From Filobasidium wieringae (taxonomy: Eukaryota; Basidiomycota; Tremellomycetes; Filobasidiales; Filobasidiaceae): a stretch of 64,000 nt of DNA. Positions 1 to 13,248 of this stretch are shown here, one piece after another. Where the stretch lies: contig BCIV01000017.1 in NCBI GenBank assembly GCA_001600055.1, positions 186,001-250,000 of the forward strand, in the 5' to 3' direction. Numbering within the stretch: position 1 is the stretch's first letter; each line of letters starts with the position of its first letter. The notes below the pieces were generated by a model that was given only the letters and a program-made list of their open reading frames with translations, did no database searches and was not told where the DNA came from. The position numbers and the translations under genes are program-made.

Positions 1-2832
1 ACTTGCGATATCGCTTGCACGCTTGCCATCATAGTGGATGAATACGTCGATCGGCCTATTCACCAATATGATACGAGTCAGCTGCAGCTTCTGTTGACCT
101 GATCTATGTCTTGTTGTACTAACGGCTCAAGCCTGAACGTCGCTTGCCCTTCCTCCGTCTTGTCTCGATAGAATCGAAGATTATGGTTGATCATGAGATC
201 TACAAGGCGAACCAAAGTCGTCTTTTCGTCCGCTTTAACCAAATTTGCGTTGACCTGGCCCGGTTGTGACGATCAGTATTCATCGACGTGGCAAACATTC
301 AGTCGTTTCGTCTTACAGGCTTCAAGGGAGGAGATATGATTCGCATTAGATATGGGCCGAGTTCCGTCAAGATAGTAGAGGCGTTGTAAATTGTTCGTAG
401 GTTCGCTGGAATGGCTTGTATCAAAGCTAGTCCAATTTCTTTTGTTGCATTGGCCTTCAAGAAAGCCTCGTAATCTGCTTTTGGGAAATCCACAGCTCGG
501 CTTGAATTGGCAGCAGCTGCCATATGCGTATGCCAGGGGATGACGGCGTATGGCATGTAGCCCATAAGCTCAAACTCTTGGTTCTTTCCCACTCGATGAT
601 TTAGTCGATCGTAATGATGTAGCCAATCGTGCATGCGAGATACGTTGCCTATTGAAGCGTCAATTGGCTTGAGGTTTGGATAGTGTTCGAAGCAACCTGT
701 GTTGAACCATCATAAGTATGTGTCGTACGATACCGTTATCAGGGACGCTTTTACCTTGCAAGACCCGATCGACGTCTCCGCTGCTGTGAAGGATCTCCGC
801 TAGGCGACCAACGTACTTCCCGTCCTCCTCGTGCTTGATGCCGTTCTGACGCTTCTTCTTGCTCGACAACGGTACGAACAAATTGTGCCAGACTCCATGC
901 AGAGAAGCTCCGCCATCTTTCAGTCCGACTGCCGTCGTCCGTACTGTCTTCTCAGTGACTTCACTCGTCCGCGACTTGATGAACTGGAGCGTGTTTAGAC
1001 AACTTCGTACATCCCCTTCTGTTATTTCGACCAAGGCTGCCAGACCACGAGTATCGGCTGACATGCTTTCACGATCGCAAATATGCCTCAAGCGATTTAC
1101 CACAAGGATCGACTGAGCTTTCTTAAACCGGACTATTCGCGCATGTTGCCGCAGTGGCCGCAAGGCAGATGCATAACTGGGACGCAAGATCGTGCTTAGT
1201 CTGTCGCAAGTTCGTTGAGAGAATTTAGACGGAACTTACAGATCATTACAGATACAGATGATAGGCCGCTTGAGCACCTTTGCCGCCTGTCTCTTCCGCT
1301 TGTTAGCAGGCACATCTTGGATAAGCTTGATCAAGCTCTTGATGAAGCTCTAAAAGTCAAAATGTATCACTATGACTGGCAAGCGATCGAGGCGGGGGGT
1401 AAGATCTTACAGTATCACCACCACCAGCAGCTCCATCGATTTCGTCGATAACAACGCATATCGGTTTACCCTTGCTCCTCAACCCACTTCCAGCATCTAT
1501 AGCGTTTTGTATCCGGTCCGTTACTGTCGCAGCTGACCGGTCATCACTGGGAAACTTTCCGAGATCAGCTGGGTGTCTGAGCGGAACTTTGGTCTGTGAC
1601 CAACGGACCTTGCGTTGATCTCGAATGCATCGTATCCTGCTTGTTTCGCCACGATATGCGCAAGAGTGGTTTTACCTAATCCTGGCGGTCCACTGAGAAG
1701 CAAAATCTGTCTTAAAAGGTACGCTCAGCTGGAGTCCTGGCTAATCAGCTCAGCCGTTTTGCGTACCCGTTCTTTAGGTCTGCCGAGAGCATCGTGCTGA
1801 ACGATATGAACAAAGCATCGATTAATACAGGATCACATTCGGTCAAGAGCTCGTCCCACTCACGTAGGCGTATTCCTCGTTTAGTTCTGTTCTTTGCCGC
1901 TTCTTCGCCTGAGCACCAGGAGCAACAGACTTGAAAACACACTTGTCCCACTCTTTAAGCCATGATAGGACATCACGATGACAACGCTACGAAGGTAAAA
2001 AAAAACATGATCCGTTCAGTCATATAGAAATGTGAAATTGGGGCAGCTGCTTACCTCTTCCCCGAGAAGATCTGTGAATTTGGTAGGTCGATATTTGTCT
2101 ACCCACATGACCTTACGTCCTGGATCAACGGTCTTCCCTTTCCGTCTCAATGAGGCCATCTGTTCCTCCTTGTCTAGCTCTGCTTGTAAACGCTCAGCTG
2201 CTCGGGCGTTTTCGTCCTCTTCGATCTGATGAACGAGCTTGTGATAAGGCACGTCTAACAGTTCCAACCTGCCGTCCTGCTGATTCCGTGGAACAGGCCG
2301 AGCCTGATGGAGTTAGGGAAACCTTAGCTGTCGTTCGGAGATGTTACTGATGTCTGATACTCACAGCTATGCCATCCCACTTCCGTCTCACTTTCCTACC
2401 GAAACTGACTGTTTTCCCCTCGGCCGTCACTCCCAACATTCTAGGCATCATCAAGGCTTGAGCATTTCTGAGAGCTGTATCTTCTCGATAGAGCTGGCTA
2501 TAGGAAGGTGTATGCCTTGAAGGTCCTGCAATTGCTAGGATCGAGGTAGTAGAGGGTGGTAGCGAAGGAGTTCGACTGATTGGCATTTCAAGGCACTCAT
2601 GTCCCTGCGACTCCATTCCCGAGGCGGACGTTTCCAGCTGTAAAAGGTCTTTGCTCATTTCTAGAGTCATCTGATCATCCCTCATATCCTGCATCATCCC
2701 TAGAAGGTTGTTTTCCTGTAGATCTGGTTCGGTGTATCCATCAAGCAGTCCATTTTGACCAAGCGTATCGTCTTCTTCGATCGGGAATGTAGGCCCCCCG
2801 AGGAGCCCATTTGTCTCCAGATCGACCGACAT
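1..2832 (-). CDS. CTF18: Ctf18, large subunit of the alternative (cohesion) clamp loader; 3' end outside window
   Basis: AAA+ ATPase that replaces Rfc1 in the Ctf18-RFC complex, which loads or unloads PCNA at forks and supports sister-chromatid cohesion in the nucleus. Several exons join into one protein. An acidic N-terminal region is followed by the [20 protein letters not shown] entry to the clamp-loader domain (about 2060-2130), Walker [13 protein letters not shown] (about 1660-1700), a spliced [10 protein letters not shown] motif and Walker B VVIDEID near 1440. The domain III/collar region follows (exon around 660-1187). The last visible exon joins RLEP to [16 protein letters not shown] across an intron whose minus-strand donor is GTTAGT and acceptor is TAG; the gene then leaves the window at position 1. 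The start is the Met of [10 protein letters not shown] at 2832; an in-frame Met five codons upstream (2847) is possible. The call is firm and the exon ends are approximate. Confidence 0.93.
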
Positions 2833-3018
2833 GAAGATTTTAAGCAATATGCAAGAGAGAGATTCAAGAGAACCGTATCAGTGGGAGAGGCGCTATTTAG
2901 TAAGATACAATCCCTCAGAATCAAGCTGGTATAGCAGGGAACGCAGAGTGCGGTGCTACACAGAACATACAATAATATACAACAACCGCCCACGCGACGC
3001 GTTCAAACGCGTCATTTA

Positions 3019-3297
3019 TCAGCGATCCTGTCCAAGACGTCCAAGGTTATCAAGCATGTCAAGCATGTTACAGATCTCATGCAACCCATTTGCAAAAATC
3101 GCAATGATAGATATACCAATTATACAAGCTGTCAGAGTATACAGCACTACGAATGTACATGAGGTGGTGGTTCTCAAGCACACATCTAGTTGTGAATCAA
3201 GCATCCTGCCGTTGAGCTCGATTACGAGATCTTTGAATTCCTTGTCGTCAAATGTCGTTACTGCAAAAAGCGAGAGTGGTTTAGAACGATCACACAC
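3019..3297 (-). CDS. Weak hypothetical ORF with one hydrophobic segment, just 3' of the Ras gene
   Basis: A 92-codon open frame reading FAVTTFDDKEFKDLVIELNG, then a strongly hydrophobic stretch (about residues 45-70, containing ACIIGISIIAIFANG) and a short amphipathic tail. A good acceptor (TTTTTGCAG on the minus strand) falls just before the VTTFDDKEF segment. A matching GTGAGT donor lies about 75 nt further upstream, so the true gene, if any, is spliced. Extended upstream, the frame stays open through the end of the Ras gene in a different frame. I do not recognise a family. It could be a small tail-anchored protein, an alternative 3' exon, or chance. Confidence 0.25.
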   Translation of the reverse strand: MCDRSKPLSLFAVTTFDDKEFKDLVIELNGRMLDSQLDVCLRTTTSCTFVVLYTLTACIIGISIIAIFANGLHEICNMLDMLDNLGRLGQDR

Positions 3298-3414
3298 CAG
3301 GAAGAACAGATCGTATGTAACTCACATTCGAATGATCCATTCTGGGACAAGGTGAATATCCGTGTATAGTGATGTTTCCCTTGTCCCGTCTCCCCTAGTC
3401 CAGTGCTTGCTCGG

Positions 3415-4327
3415 TCATAGAATGACGCAATTCTTATTCCTCCTCTGTTTCCTCCTTGCCGCTCCGCCTGCTCCTAGTCCTCCCGGTCCTCCTGCACCCC
3501 CTGGTCCACCTCCTTGACCTGGGGCAATCCCCTTTGCAACCTTGATCCCTCTAACAGCCGTTTTGAAAGCGTTTTCGACGTTATACCCATGCTTGGCACT
3601 CGTCTCAAAGAATTCGCACCCCAGCCGCCGAGCCAAGTTTGCACCTTCCTCGGTATGGACGTCCCGAAGGTTGGCCATGTCTCGTTTATTACCGATGATG
3701 ACGATAGGTATATGCGATATCCGTCCGACAGGTGAGGTAGGGGATGAAGGAGTATAAGCGTAGGTACCGTAGGCTCCTCCCATCGTAGCAGCTTCTTCTT
3801 TCACACGTCGTACTCGTTTGACGATTTGTTCTACCCTATCGAATGTATCCCGCGAACAAACGGAATACACCACCAGGAAACCTTCTCCGTCTCTGTCATA
3901 TAGCGAAGTAGAATCTCAGCCGTTGCTCGAGGAAGTAGCAGCAGAGAAGATCGCAAGTTACCGAATCCACTGATCTCGCAAAGCAGTATACTCCTCTGTA
4001 TGAGGACAAGCAATACCGATCAGACCTTCTCATCCGAATGAATGCTCTGACCGCGAAGGCATTCACCTTGACCTGCAGTATCAAGCACTTCCAACAAACA
4101 TGGCTGTTCATCGACAGTCCACTGCTTTCGGTAACAATCCTCTATAGTAGGATCATACGTTTCCACAAACGAAGCCATTGTAAACTATATAGGATCGAAA
4201 AGAAAGAATGTCACAACGATAAGCTCATGTCGTCCAGTCAAGATGAGATTGGATTTTCACATACCTGTACAGTCAAGGCAGTCTTCCCCACACCTCCTTC
4301 ACCTAATACGGTGATTTTGAACAACAT
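3415..4327 (-). CDS. Ras-family small GTPase (RasB/Ras2-like) with CVIL CAAX box
   Basis: Membrane-anchored signalling GTPase. Four exons give [19 protein letters not shown] (G1 P-loop), the effector segment [12 protein letters not shown]3 [15 protein letters not shown] (split by an intron between Gln and the Glu pair), G4 NKRD and G5 ETSAK. The segment between alpha-3 and beta-5 has an insertion of roughly 20 residues rich in Gly/Tyr/Ser/Pro. The hypervariable tail is Gly-rich, then polybasic (ARRKQRRNK), and ends in CVIL. A terminal Leu favours geranylgeranylation by family rule. Gly at the second P-loop position and Gln at the switch II position are intact, so it should cycle normally. The N-terminus without the usual Ras1 extension, and the effector Cys, fit the fungal RasB/Ras2 branch better than Ras1; that placement is inference. 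Confidence 0.92.
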
Positions 4328-5760
4328 TCTAGGTCGTTGTTGTATTGTTTGTGACTGAGATTGGTAGTTTTGGTATACCGACTGGTTATGAGACTATAAG
4401 TCCGTTGTCGTATAAAGGATTTCGAAGTAACCGAGTTTCCGTAGTCGACCAAACAAGCGAATTTGACGGGTTTGACGAAGGGTAGATGAGATGGTATAGA
4501 TCGGTTTCCGGCACGGGGTGTGACCAAGTTGTCAAGTTATGGAAGATCGTTTACGGTATTGAGAAATGAAGGAAGAAGGGTATAGAATGACGGTATTAAT
4601 GGGGTTGTTGGTATTGGTCGAGATTGTGACCCGAAAACCGAGCAAATCGGGTGGGGCAGACCAGGAGGATCGAAGTGGGGTAAAGGCAGTTGAGAAGAGA
4701 GGATCGAATTTGATGATGATGATAGGGGGAGAGTCAAGGGCGGTTTAGGCGTGACAAAGGAAGGTTGATCGAAAACCCGTTGTGTTTTGTTTGGTTGCGG
4801 TTGAGGGTGGTTGGGAAAATGTGAAAGCCAAGGTGCCGTTCAAATGTAGGACGATCGAAGCGATCGAGAAAGGCGGATCCGAAGATAGAAGAAAGGTCGT
4901 GTGAGCGGTTCGGGGTGCGGTTGTTTCGTTGATGCGTCGGGGATCGTTGGTAAATCAACGTCAAGGGAGGGGAAGAACGAAGAGGTGAGACAGGGTTTCG
5001 TTTGTTGTCAGATTTTGAGGGCAATCGACAGCGATTTGGTATGGTATGTTTGCAGATAAGGATAGAGTTTCCAAAATTCAGATCGAACGGTGGTATGGTC
5101 GGTATAGGGAGGGATATAGAACGTCCGAGGCAAGGGATATACGTTTCAAACAAGGAAGAAAGACAGTCAGTCTCTGCTAAGAATTCGTTCTAGCAAAACG
5201 GCGATGGCCCGAGTCGATGCCATCCAGGGAAAATTATGTTGCCCTATATATCTCTTTACTCGCACGGGACGTATTCATAGTCGAGGGGAGTCTGAGTAGC
5301 GAAACGACTCGTTATATGACTCCACACCCTCGTTTTGTACTTTCACGATCTTTGATGTCGAGTGTTACGATTCGATTGGCCTTCCGTTCGCTGGACCTGA
5401 ACTTTATTTTCCTTCGCTCAGCGTCCCGATGGAAACCTCCTTCGACGCTCCATATCGCACAGCCCAAATCTTTCTCTGAGGTTTAGCCTACCCGTCCTGT
5501 GAGCCTGTGAATAGCTCACGCTTCCGAGACGGTCAAGCCACAAACTGAGAGGCTCGATTGATTGATTGCTGATCTGATGGAGTTCCGAACGTTCCGAATG
5601 ATTGATCTTGTTTCGTCGTCGAGAGCGAGTGGAGGGAGAACAAAGAAGGGAAGGGATGATAACACGGGTGACTTGAAACAATGGTCTTCTGTCCTACGGG
5701 GATGTTTCCTGCCCTTTTCTTCTTCGCCTTCGACGCACAATAGACCGAGGGGACTCACCA
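4328..5760. other. Long intergenic stretch between divergent Ras and the five-exon gene
   Basis: About 1.4 kb with no convincing gene. The part next to Ras is pyrimidine-rich on the Ras sense strand, as in a promoter or long 5' UTR. Minus-strand open frames (for example 4734-5153, 139 codons, rich in Pro/Arg/Asn/Ser) look compositional, with no domain-like pattern. A long Ras leader, possibly with a leader intron, is plausible but not shown. Confidence 0.5.
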
Positions 5761-6651
5761 TGGTGACCGAATCTCAGGCTAGCACTCTCGCAGCTCCACT
5801 AGCGTCTGGTATCAGGGGTATCGAGGGGGGAGAGCCGGTGAGATGAGTTTCTAATCGACTTGATGAGATTATGAGATTTGATTGATTTGAATAAGCGGTC
5901 TCGGAATTCGCGTTTGATCCGGGAACTAAATCCCGCGATAGGACTTTAGATGGGATGGTGGCGCAAGTAGCGATGTGATTTCGGCCGTTCCGATGCTGAC
6001 AATGGTTCGGTGCAGGCACTTTAAGTATAGACTACGAGGTACATCGACATCAGCGGGAAAGCTGATTGTATATAGGGCTGGGAACTGTACTGTGTTGTCC
6101 TCTTCCAACGGAGAGTTTACTCGCTTCAACGTTACAAGCACGGCAATCGATCGATCGTGTCCGGGTGGTGATACTAGATTTAAGGTGGAAGAGAAGTATT
6201 TCGTATGTCGATCAAGGTATATGACCTGTCCTGTACTGTTCTCGATTGGTTAAGTTGTACGTTATATAAAGTCTTCGTTTTTGGTTTATGCCCTGTCAGT
6301 CGATTATGAGTTGCTCCCGGTTTTAGGGTTTATAAAGGCAGACTGAAATCTAGGGTAGGTGGCGAAATAGGTGATACGACTTCCGTACTTTTAGGCGGAG
6401 GAGTTGTCCTCGATCAGTAAGTTAATATAAGGCCGAGAACTTTCCTCACTTTCGCAAAGTTTAGCACCTCGGGGGGAAGATCATATATTTTGTTAGGACC
6501 CATGGCGAGATGGCGAGACGTGAGTCCGCCGATTTGGGTCTCGATCAAAGGAGGGGAGGTTGATGACGATTGGACGGAAATCGTCATCGAAAGGGATTCC
6601 TGCCTTTTGGTCCTTCCGAATCATCTAGCATACACTAGAAGCTCAAGCTAG
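5761..6651 (+). CDS. Hypothetical protein, five short exons
   Basis: No single long frame exists, but consecutive short frames join through good splice sites. The first exon starts MVTESQASTLAAPLAS. The second reads VSEFAFDPGTKSRDRTLDG and ends at an AT|GTGATT donor. The third reads HFKYRLRGTSTSAGKLIVYR and onward, through a Cys/Gly segment to EEKYFVCRSR. The fourth reads VYKGRLKSRVGGEIGDTTSV then LLGGGVVLD and ends at CA|GTAAGT. The last exon contains GGRSYILLGPMARW, IWVSIKGGEVDDDWTEIVIE and stops at 6649-6651. Phases agree at the joins I checked. The first donor has two possible positions, giving ASAVSEF or GIRAVSEF. The product would be about 200 residues and probably beta-rich. I do not recognise a family. 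An upstream in-frame Met near 5562 could extend the N-terminus. Confidence 0.55.
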
Positions 6652-6976
6652 GTCGACCTTAGGTATGGCTATGTCTCGATCAAACCTCCCGCCACTTGCA
6701 TCTTGTCGAGACCCAAAACTCCTCGCTATGACAATTGGAAGCGAGACCATCTGACCGCTATAGCATACGGTCACGATGACTTCTCCCCGGATTTGCATCG
6801 CTCATCTTTAAAGGAGATCACGACGTCCGATTTGGGTGATCTCTGGAAAAGTCTCATTAGAGTTTCGTTGTGAAAGGTGCTTTTGTTCGTTTCAACTCGC
6901 AGTCACCTGTGGTATATGAACTATATCGATACAACGCTGCTCAGGTAGAAAACGTACATATCTGTAATCTATCGTA
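6652..6976. other. Convergent intergenic region
   Basis: About 325 bp between the stop of the five-exon gene and the stop of the FEN-like gene, so it should hold two 3' UTRs. I see no RNA gene or repeat. Confidence 0.5.
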
Positions 6977-8923
6977 TCAATCACGACGCATCATCTGCTC
7001 CACTTCCTGACTGATACCTTCAACCTCTTTATCCCAATCATCGGGGACTTCCAAGGTATCATCTATGAAAGTTTCGCTGGTCCATTCGCTTTGACTAAAT
7101 GGTTCTTCGTCCGCTATCGGGTCCAGACGAGTCTCCAACCCATGGACTTCCCTCATGAAAGCATCGATCTCTTCCCTGGGTACGACTCTCTCTTTCAGCT
7201 CCTCAGGGGAAGGCAGCGGCGGGATTTCACCGAAGACCTTTCTTCCCGCTTGGACCCGTTCGAGATATCCTTGATTGATGAGAGCAAGCAACTTTGTCTT
7301 TCCCAAAGTCCCATTTGCCAGAATAGATTCGATGGATGGGTAGGAATGAATGAGCTTGAGAGCTTTCTTAAATCCAATTCCTCGGATTCGTTCCGTCGAA
7401 TCGGTCCCATTCAAAATGATGAAATCGATGAATTTGCGGTCGCCTTCAGATGTTCCTGTCCGTGGAGTTTCACCCTCCTTACTCTCAGCTTTGAATCCCA
7501 AGGCTTCCTTCAAGTCTTCACCATCGATAACCTCCAAACCTTCTTTGGAAGAGACCACCTTTCTAAGCAACTTTCCACCCCAACCTAATACGTCAGAGTC
7601 TTCCGTTCCGGCGTAATCAGCGGTCCCAGCAATAGTCATGCCAGCCGCTATACTTTCAGCTTCATAAGGTGCTTCAGCCCAGACGATCGGAACACCCATC
7701 CTGGTCAGCAAGACTACAGCCTCATTCATATCGTTTCTGGTAGGCTTCAAATGGCTCCTTTCATATGTTCGAGCAACCAGTCGGGCCCTCTCGTCCAGTG
7801 ATAGAGCCTCTTGTTCAAGCTGATCGAAATCATTGGGGTTGGTTTCAGGGCTGATGAGGGATTTATAGATATCGGTAAGGAGGTAGTCTTCTAGGGTGGT
7901 GAGAATGGTCTGTCGGGTTGTTTCGGTGAACTCCGTTGTAGGTGGAACAGCGATGGATGAGAGACCTTCTGTCTGATCATCCTCATCTGCTGGCTGCGAA
8001 TCGATAGCGTCGGCTGTTGGGGCTGTTTCAACGGACACTGCGGGAAACACTACCGAAGAATCATCCGGCGTAGGAAATCCAGTGATAACCTCATTCTCAA
8101 CTTGTTCCTCGAGATCCGCTGCCTCCTCATCGTGCCTAAACTTTCCCTCGGCGAATTCAAGTGCTGTAAGAGGTTTCGCTTTCTCAGCCGGTCGACTAGC
8201 CTTCCTACAGGCTAGCATTAGCCGTAGAGTTTCGTGAACTATACGCTCTCCTTCTTTGACTTCGCCCTGACCCTCTCCTTGAACTGAAGTCGTTTCAACG
8301 CTTGCAAGAGCGGTCTCGATATCCTTCTCTGCTTCTTGCATGGGCAAACCTCCCTTCATAAGGGTTTCCTTCCCGCTTAACACGATCTCTTGCATACGAG
8401 CCAAACGCCCCCGTCGCTCATCTTCCAAAAGGGAACGAGCCAAGTTCAGGGAACGCATGGAAGTTCTTTTGTTGTGTTCGAGGGCTTTCCATTCCCTAGG
8501 GCCTGGCGCATCGAAGATGGCGATAGGTTTGACGGAATGTTGTCTCATCTGGTTAATCAATCTGTAGCATATGCGGTCAGACCGCTGGTCTTGTTCTTGC
8601 CTTAGAAAAATCGATATGTACTGACCTGTGCCAACCGATGACAATCTTTTTGCTCTCCAACGTTTCGTCATCCATTTGAGTATAGAAGAACCGGGTAGTC
8701 AACAACGTTGCATCCAATGCGACCGTCTTGCCCTTGAATTCCGGATCGCGCCATCTTGATTTGAAAGTCTTGATGATATGTGGACTATAGGGATATGTCG
8801 AGAAGCCGACCTGAGTTCGATCATCCAACACGGCGGTAAGCTGAAGCATGGTACTACTGACTAGTCCTTCTTGATCGCAACCCCCAGGCCTTGAATGCCG
8901 AGCACAGTTACCGAAACCTTCAT
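6977..8923 (-). CDS. Divergent FEN1/XPG (Rad2)-family structure-specific 5' nuclease
   Basis: DNA nuclease of the Rad2 superfamily, predicted to cleave flaps or bubbles with two metal ions. The N-region is spliced: LGIQGLGVAIKKDYPHIIK, then GKTVALDATLLTTRFFY (metal Asp), then IAIFDAPGPREWKA (second Asp block). The I-region is GVPIVWAEAPYEAESIA (catalytic Glu pair) followed by TEDSDVLGWGG (Asp pair). The helix-2-turn-helix reads NGTDSTERIRGIGFKKAL. All acidic positions expected for FEN1 are visible. Two oddities: about 150 acidic, low-complexity residues separate the N and I blocks, as a short version of the XPG spacer, and the apparent start is MKVSVTVLGIQGL instead of Met-Gly. No clear PCNA-interaction box is seen at the C-terminus, which ends QEVEQMMRRD. 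It is not a typical FEN1, EXO1 or RAD2, so I give no symbol. Confidence 0.85.
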
Positions 8924-9225
8924 GTTTAGACAAGGATTGTCCGATTCATTTGAGGGCTGAATGCATTCACTCTGAGCTGCGCGAGCTGCATTGACCTGAT
9001 ATCTATAAGCTGCTGCTTATATGTACGACGTGAGATAATTGAAAGAATTGATGGCAAGCAGGTGAGTACCGAAATGACGAGTAGCTCAAGATATGGAGTC
9101 CCCGCGAAATAAAAGCTCGGACACAAATCTGGATGCGACTTGCAGCGTTGCATGTTCTTACTTCCATCGAGTCATGATTGATTTTGCTCTACAATAGTTC
9201 TTCCTTCAAGTGATTTCTATCGGGC
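8924..9225. other. Short intergenic stretch, promoter of the FEN-like gene
   Basis: About 300 bp between the 3' end of SFA1 and the start of the FEN-like gene, both on the minus strand. A 75-codon open frame here lacks any pattern and ends just before the proposed nuclease start. Confidence 0.4.
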
Positions 9226-11229
<2,004 letters not shown>

Positions 11230-11454
11230 CGTTGATACGCTCGTGAGGATAATCTCCAGTTGTATGGCCAAAGAGAAACGTAGTTGAATCAGAAGAATGA
11301 AAGAAAGCTCGACGTAGCGACGTATGAGTAAGCAGCTCCCGGGATGTCCGTAAGCGCGCCGCGCTTTTGGCCTTTTCCCTAACCTTCGGCAACGGTGATG
11401 ACGTTTCATGGTTCATAGGGAATACAAGATCTTATCTCAATTATCGTCACTTTT

Positions 11455-12875
11455 CTACCATTTCTCATGCAGCTTGCCCTCCATTGCTTGCCGATACCCA
11501 TGAACCATCAACCCGTTATCGAGAGATCTTCCTCCACCGGACCATCCTTGATGACTCCACATCCTCAACCTCCACAGGGCTTTGGCCAGAGCGATCCCAT
11601 CGTTCTCCTTATGCAAGGCTCGCGATTGAGGTGTGGAGAAGACCCCAACGGGTAAATCTGATCTCGAGCGGCCTATGGAAGCTAGGGTAGCAGTCAACTT
11701 CCCGTGCGTCCAAGGGGGCATAGTTCTGCTCAATTGATAGAGGGGGGGTGATGCATCCGGTAAAGCTTTCGCTTCAATTCCCGATTCACCTAGGAAGAGG
11801 GGTAGAACGGGGATTTCTGGGATATCTTGGCCCATCGCCTGGTGAGTTAGGTCTATTGGTTTGGGACGCGATGTTTCCTCGTAGGTCATTTGTCTGGTAT
11901 CTAAAAGAGCCAGTATTCCAGACAGGTGGTATGGAAGGATGCCCGTCCTGATCATCTTCAGATCTTGTTCCGAAATCTCTCTTAGAGATTTTCCATTCTG
12001 CTCGAGGCCAGCTGCAGCTTCCACGGCCTTTGCCGACGTCGACTTAATCCGCTGGATCCTATGAGCGAGAACGTCGATCTCCTCAATTATTCTTTCCTGT
12101 AATTGGCTCTCAATATGTAACAGTAGAAGTTTTGAAATCCCCGCGTCTCGATTGAGCCTCTTAGCACTGCCTGTGAACGAGAAGCATACCATCAGCAACA
12201 GTTACGCAGTGTACAACAAAATAAAGGATCTCACCAGGTCTCTCGACGAGAGTCCGTACCAGTTCACGATTGCATAACAACCAAGAACCCTTCCCATACT
12301 TAATCTTTCCTGGGACCGGCCGCAGAATTTGATCAGGGACCAGGAAAAGCCTGCCTTCTTTCCCATCATTCTTTGCCGGCGCATGCTCAGACTCCGCCGA
12401 GCTCAGGTGGTCGGAGGTTTGTTCGGGATATTTTAAATGCCTCAAGCAAATCAAGAAATCTGTCGATTAGAAGTCAATCAGAACAGTCCCCACTGTATAA
12501 TCTGCTATCAACCTTACCTTTCGGAAGTTTCGAACCGGTTATGGCGCATTTACGTATGGGAGAGGTCATCATTTGAGCTGCGGAAAGATTTAAGCGGTAA
12601 GTTGCGGCACAAGAATGATATATCGTAGATAGCTTACCGTGAAGATCATGCCGAAACTCGGCTGCCAGCTCTGGTTCAATATTGGACCGAAAGGCGCTGC
12701 CTTCTTCTGTCGTGATTGAGTCTTCCGCCGCAGTGCTGTCGGGAATTGGCTCCTCGCAAGGTCCCTTCTCGGTTTGCTCTGGGCGAGGCCGCAATTGAGA
12801 GTATGCAGCTTTCGTCTTCACATTAGATAGGCTACTATAATTTTGCCTGGTTCTGCCCCTTGCAGAAGCCTTCAT
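11455..12875 (-). CDS. Conserved fungal protein of unknown function, possibly mitochondrial
   Basis: Four exons join in phase. The N-terminus MKASARGRTRQNYSSL is basic with no acidic residue for about 35 positions, so it could be a mitochondrial presequence. It is followed by RKCAITGSKLPKDFLICLRH, then LVPDQILRPVPGKIKYGKGS and WLLCNRELVRTLVERPG. A helical, charged region (LLLLHIESQLQERIIEEID onward) follows, then a Pro-rich tail ending MEGKLHEKW. The CAITG-LPKDFL plus LVPD plus WLLCNRELV pattern looks like a real conserved domain, but I cannot name it. The stop is at 11455. An alternative 5' exon reading MAVTRKKLGKQGLPG lies just upstream. Confidence 0.75.
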
Positions 12876-13248
12876 GCATTGAGGCTCCTGGTAAGCCCTG
12901 CTTGCCGAGCTTCTTCCGTGTGACCGCCATATAGGTAGGATGGCCTACAGTTGCTTTGACACTCAGTATGGAGCGAGACGGTGTGTTTTGTGTTGAGGTA
13001 TTTACCCTCGATATAAATTCTGGACTGGTCATCAATGTATACCGCTCGCATGGTCTCCGAGTAGCCAGTAGGGTATCACGTATCACAATAGTTATTTGGA
13101 TATGCTCAAGGAGGGTCGGTCCGTGCGGAAGCAAAATTAATAGGTGAACCTGTTGAGATTTAGGTTGATTCACTCAGATCCTGCCAACGTCCCAACCACC
13201 CAGGAGCTCGAGTCATTATTAGCCTATTTCCCTCAACCATACCCTTCA
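12876..13248. promoter_or_regulatory. Divergent promoter region between the unknown mitochondrial-type gene and MEX67
   Basis: About 370 bp separating two start codons on opposite strands, so both promoters should lie here. I see no strong TATA box or repeat. The left part may include an alternative first exon of the minus-strand gene. Confidence 0.45.

Noticed and set aside
4734..5153. Minus-strand 139-codon frame upstream of the Ras start
   Set aside because: Pro/Asn/Arg-rich translation expected from pyrimidine-rich leader DNA; no domain.
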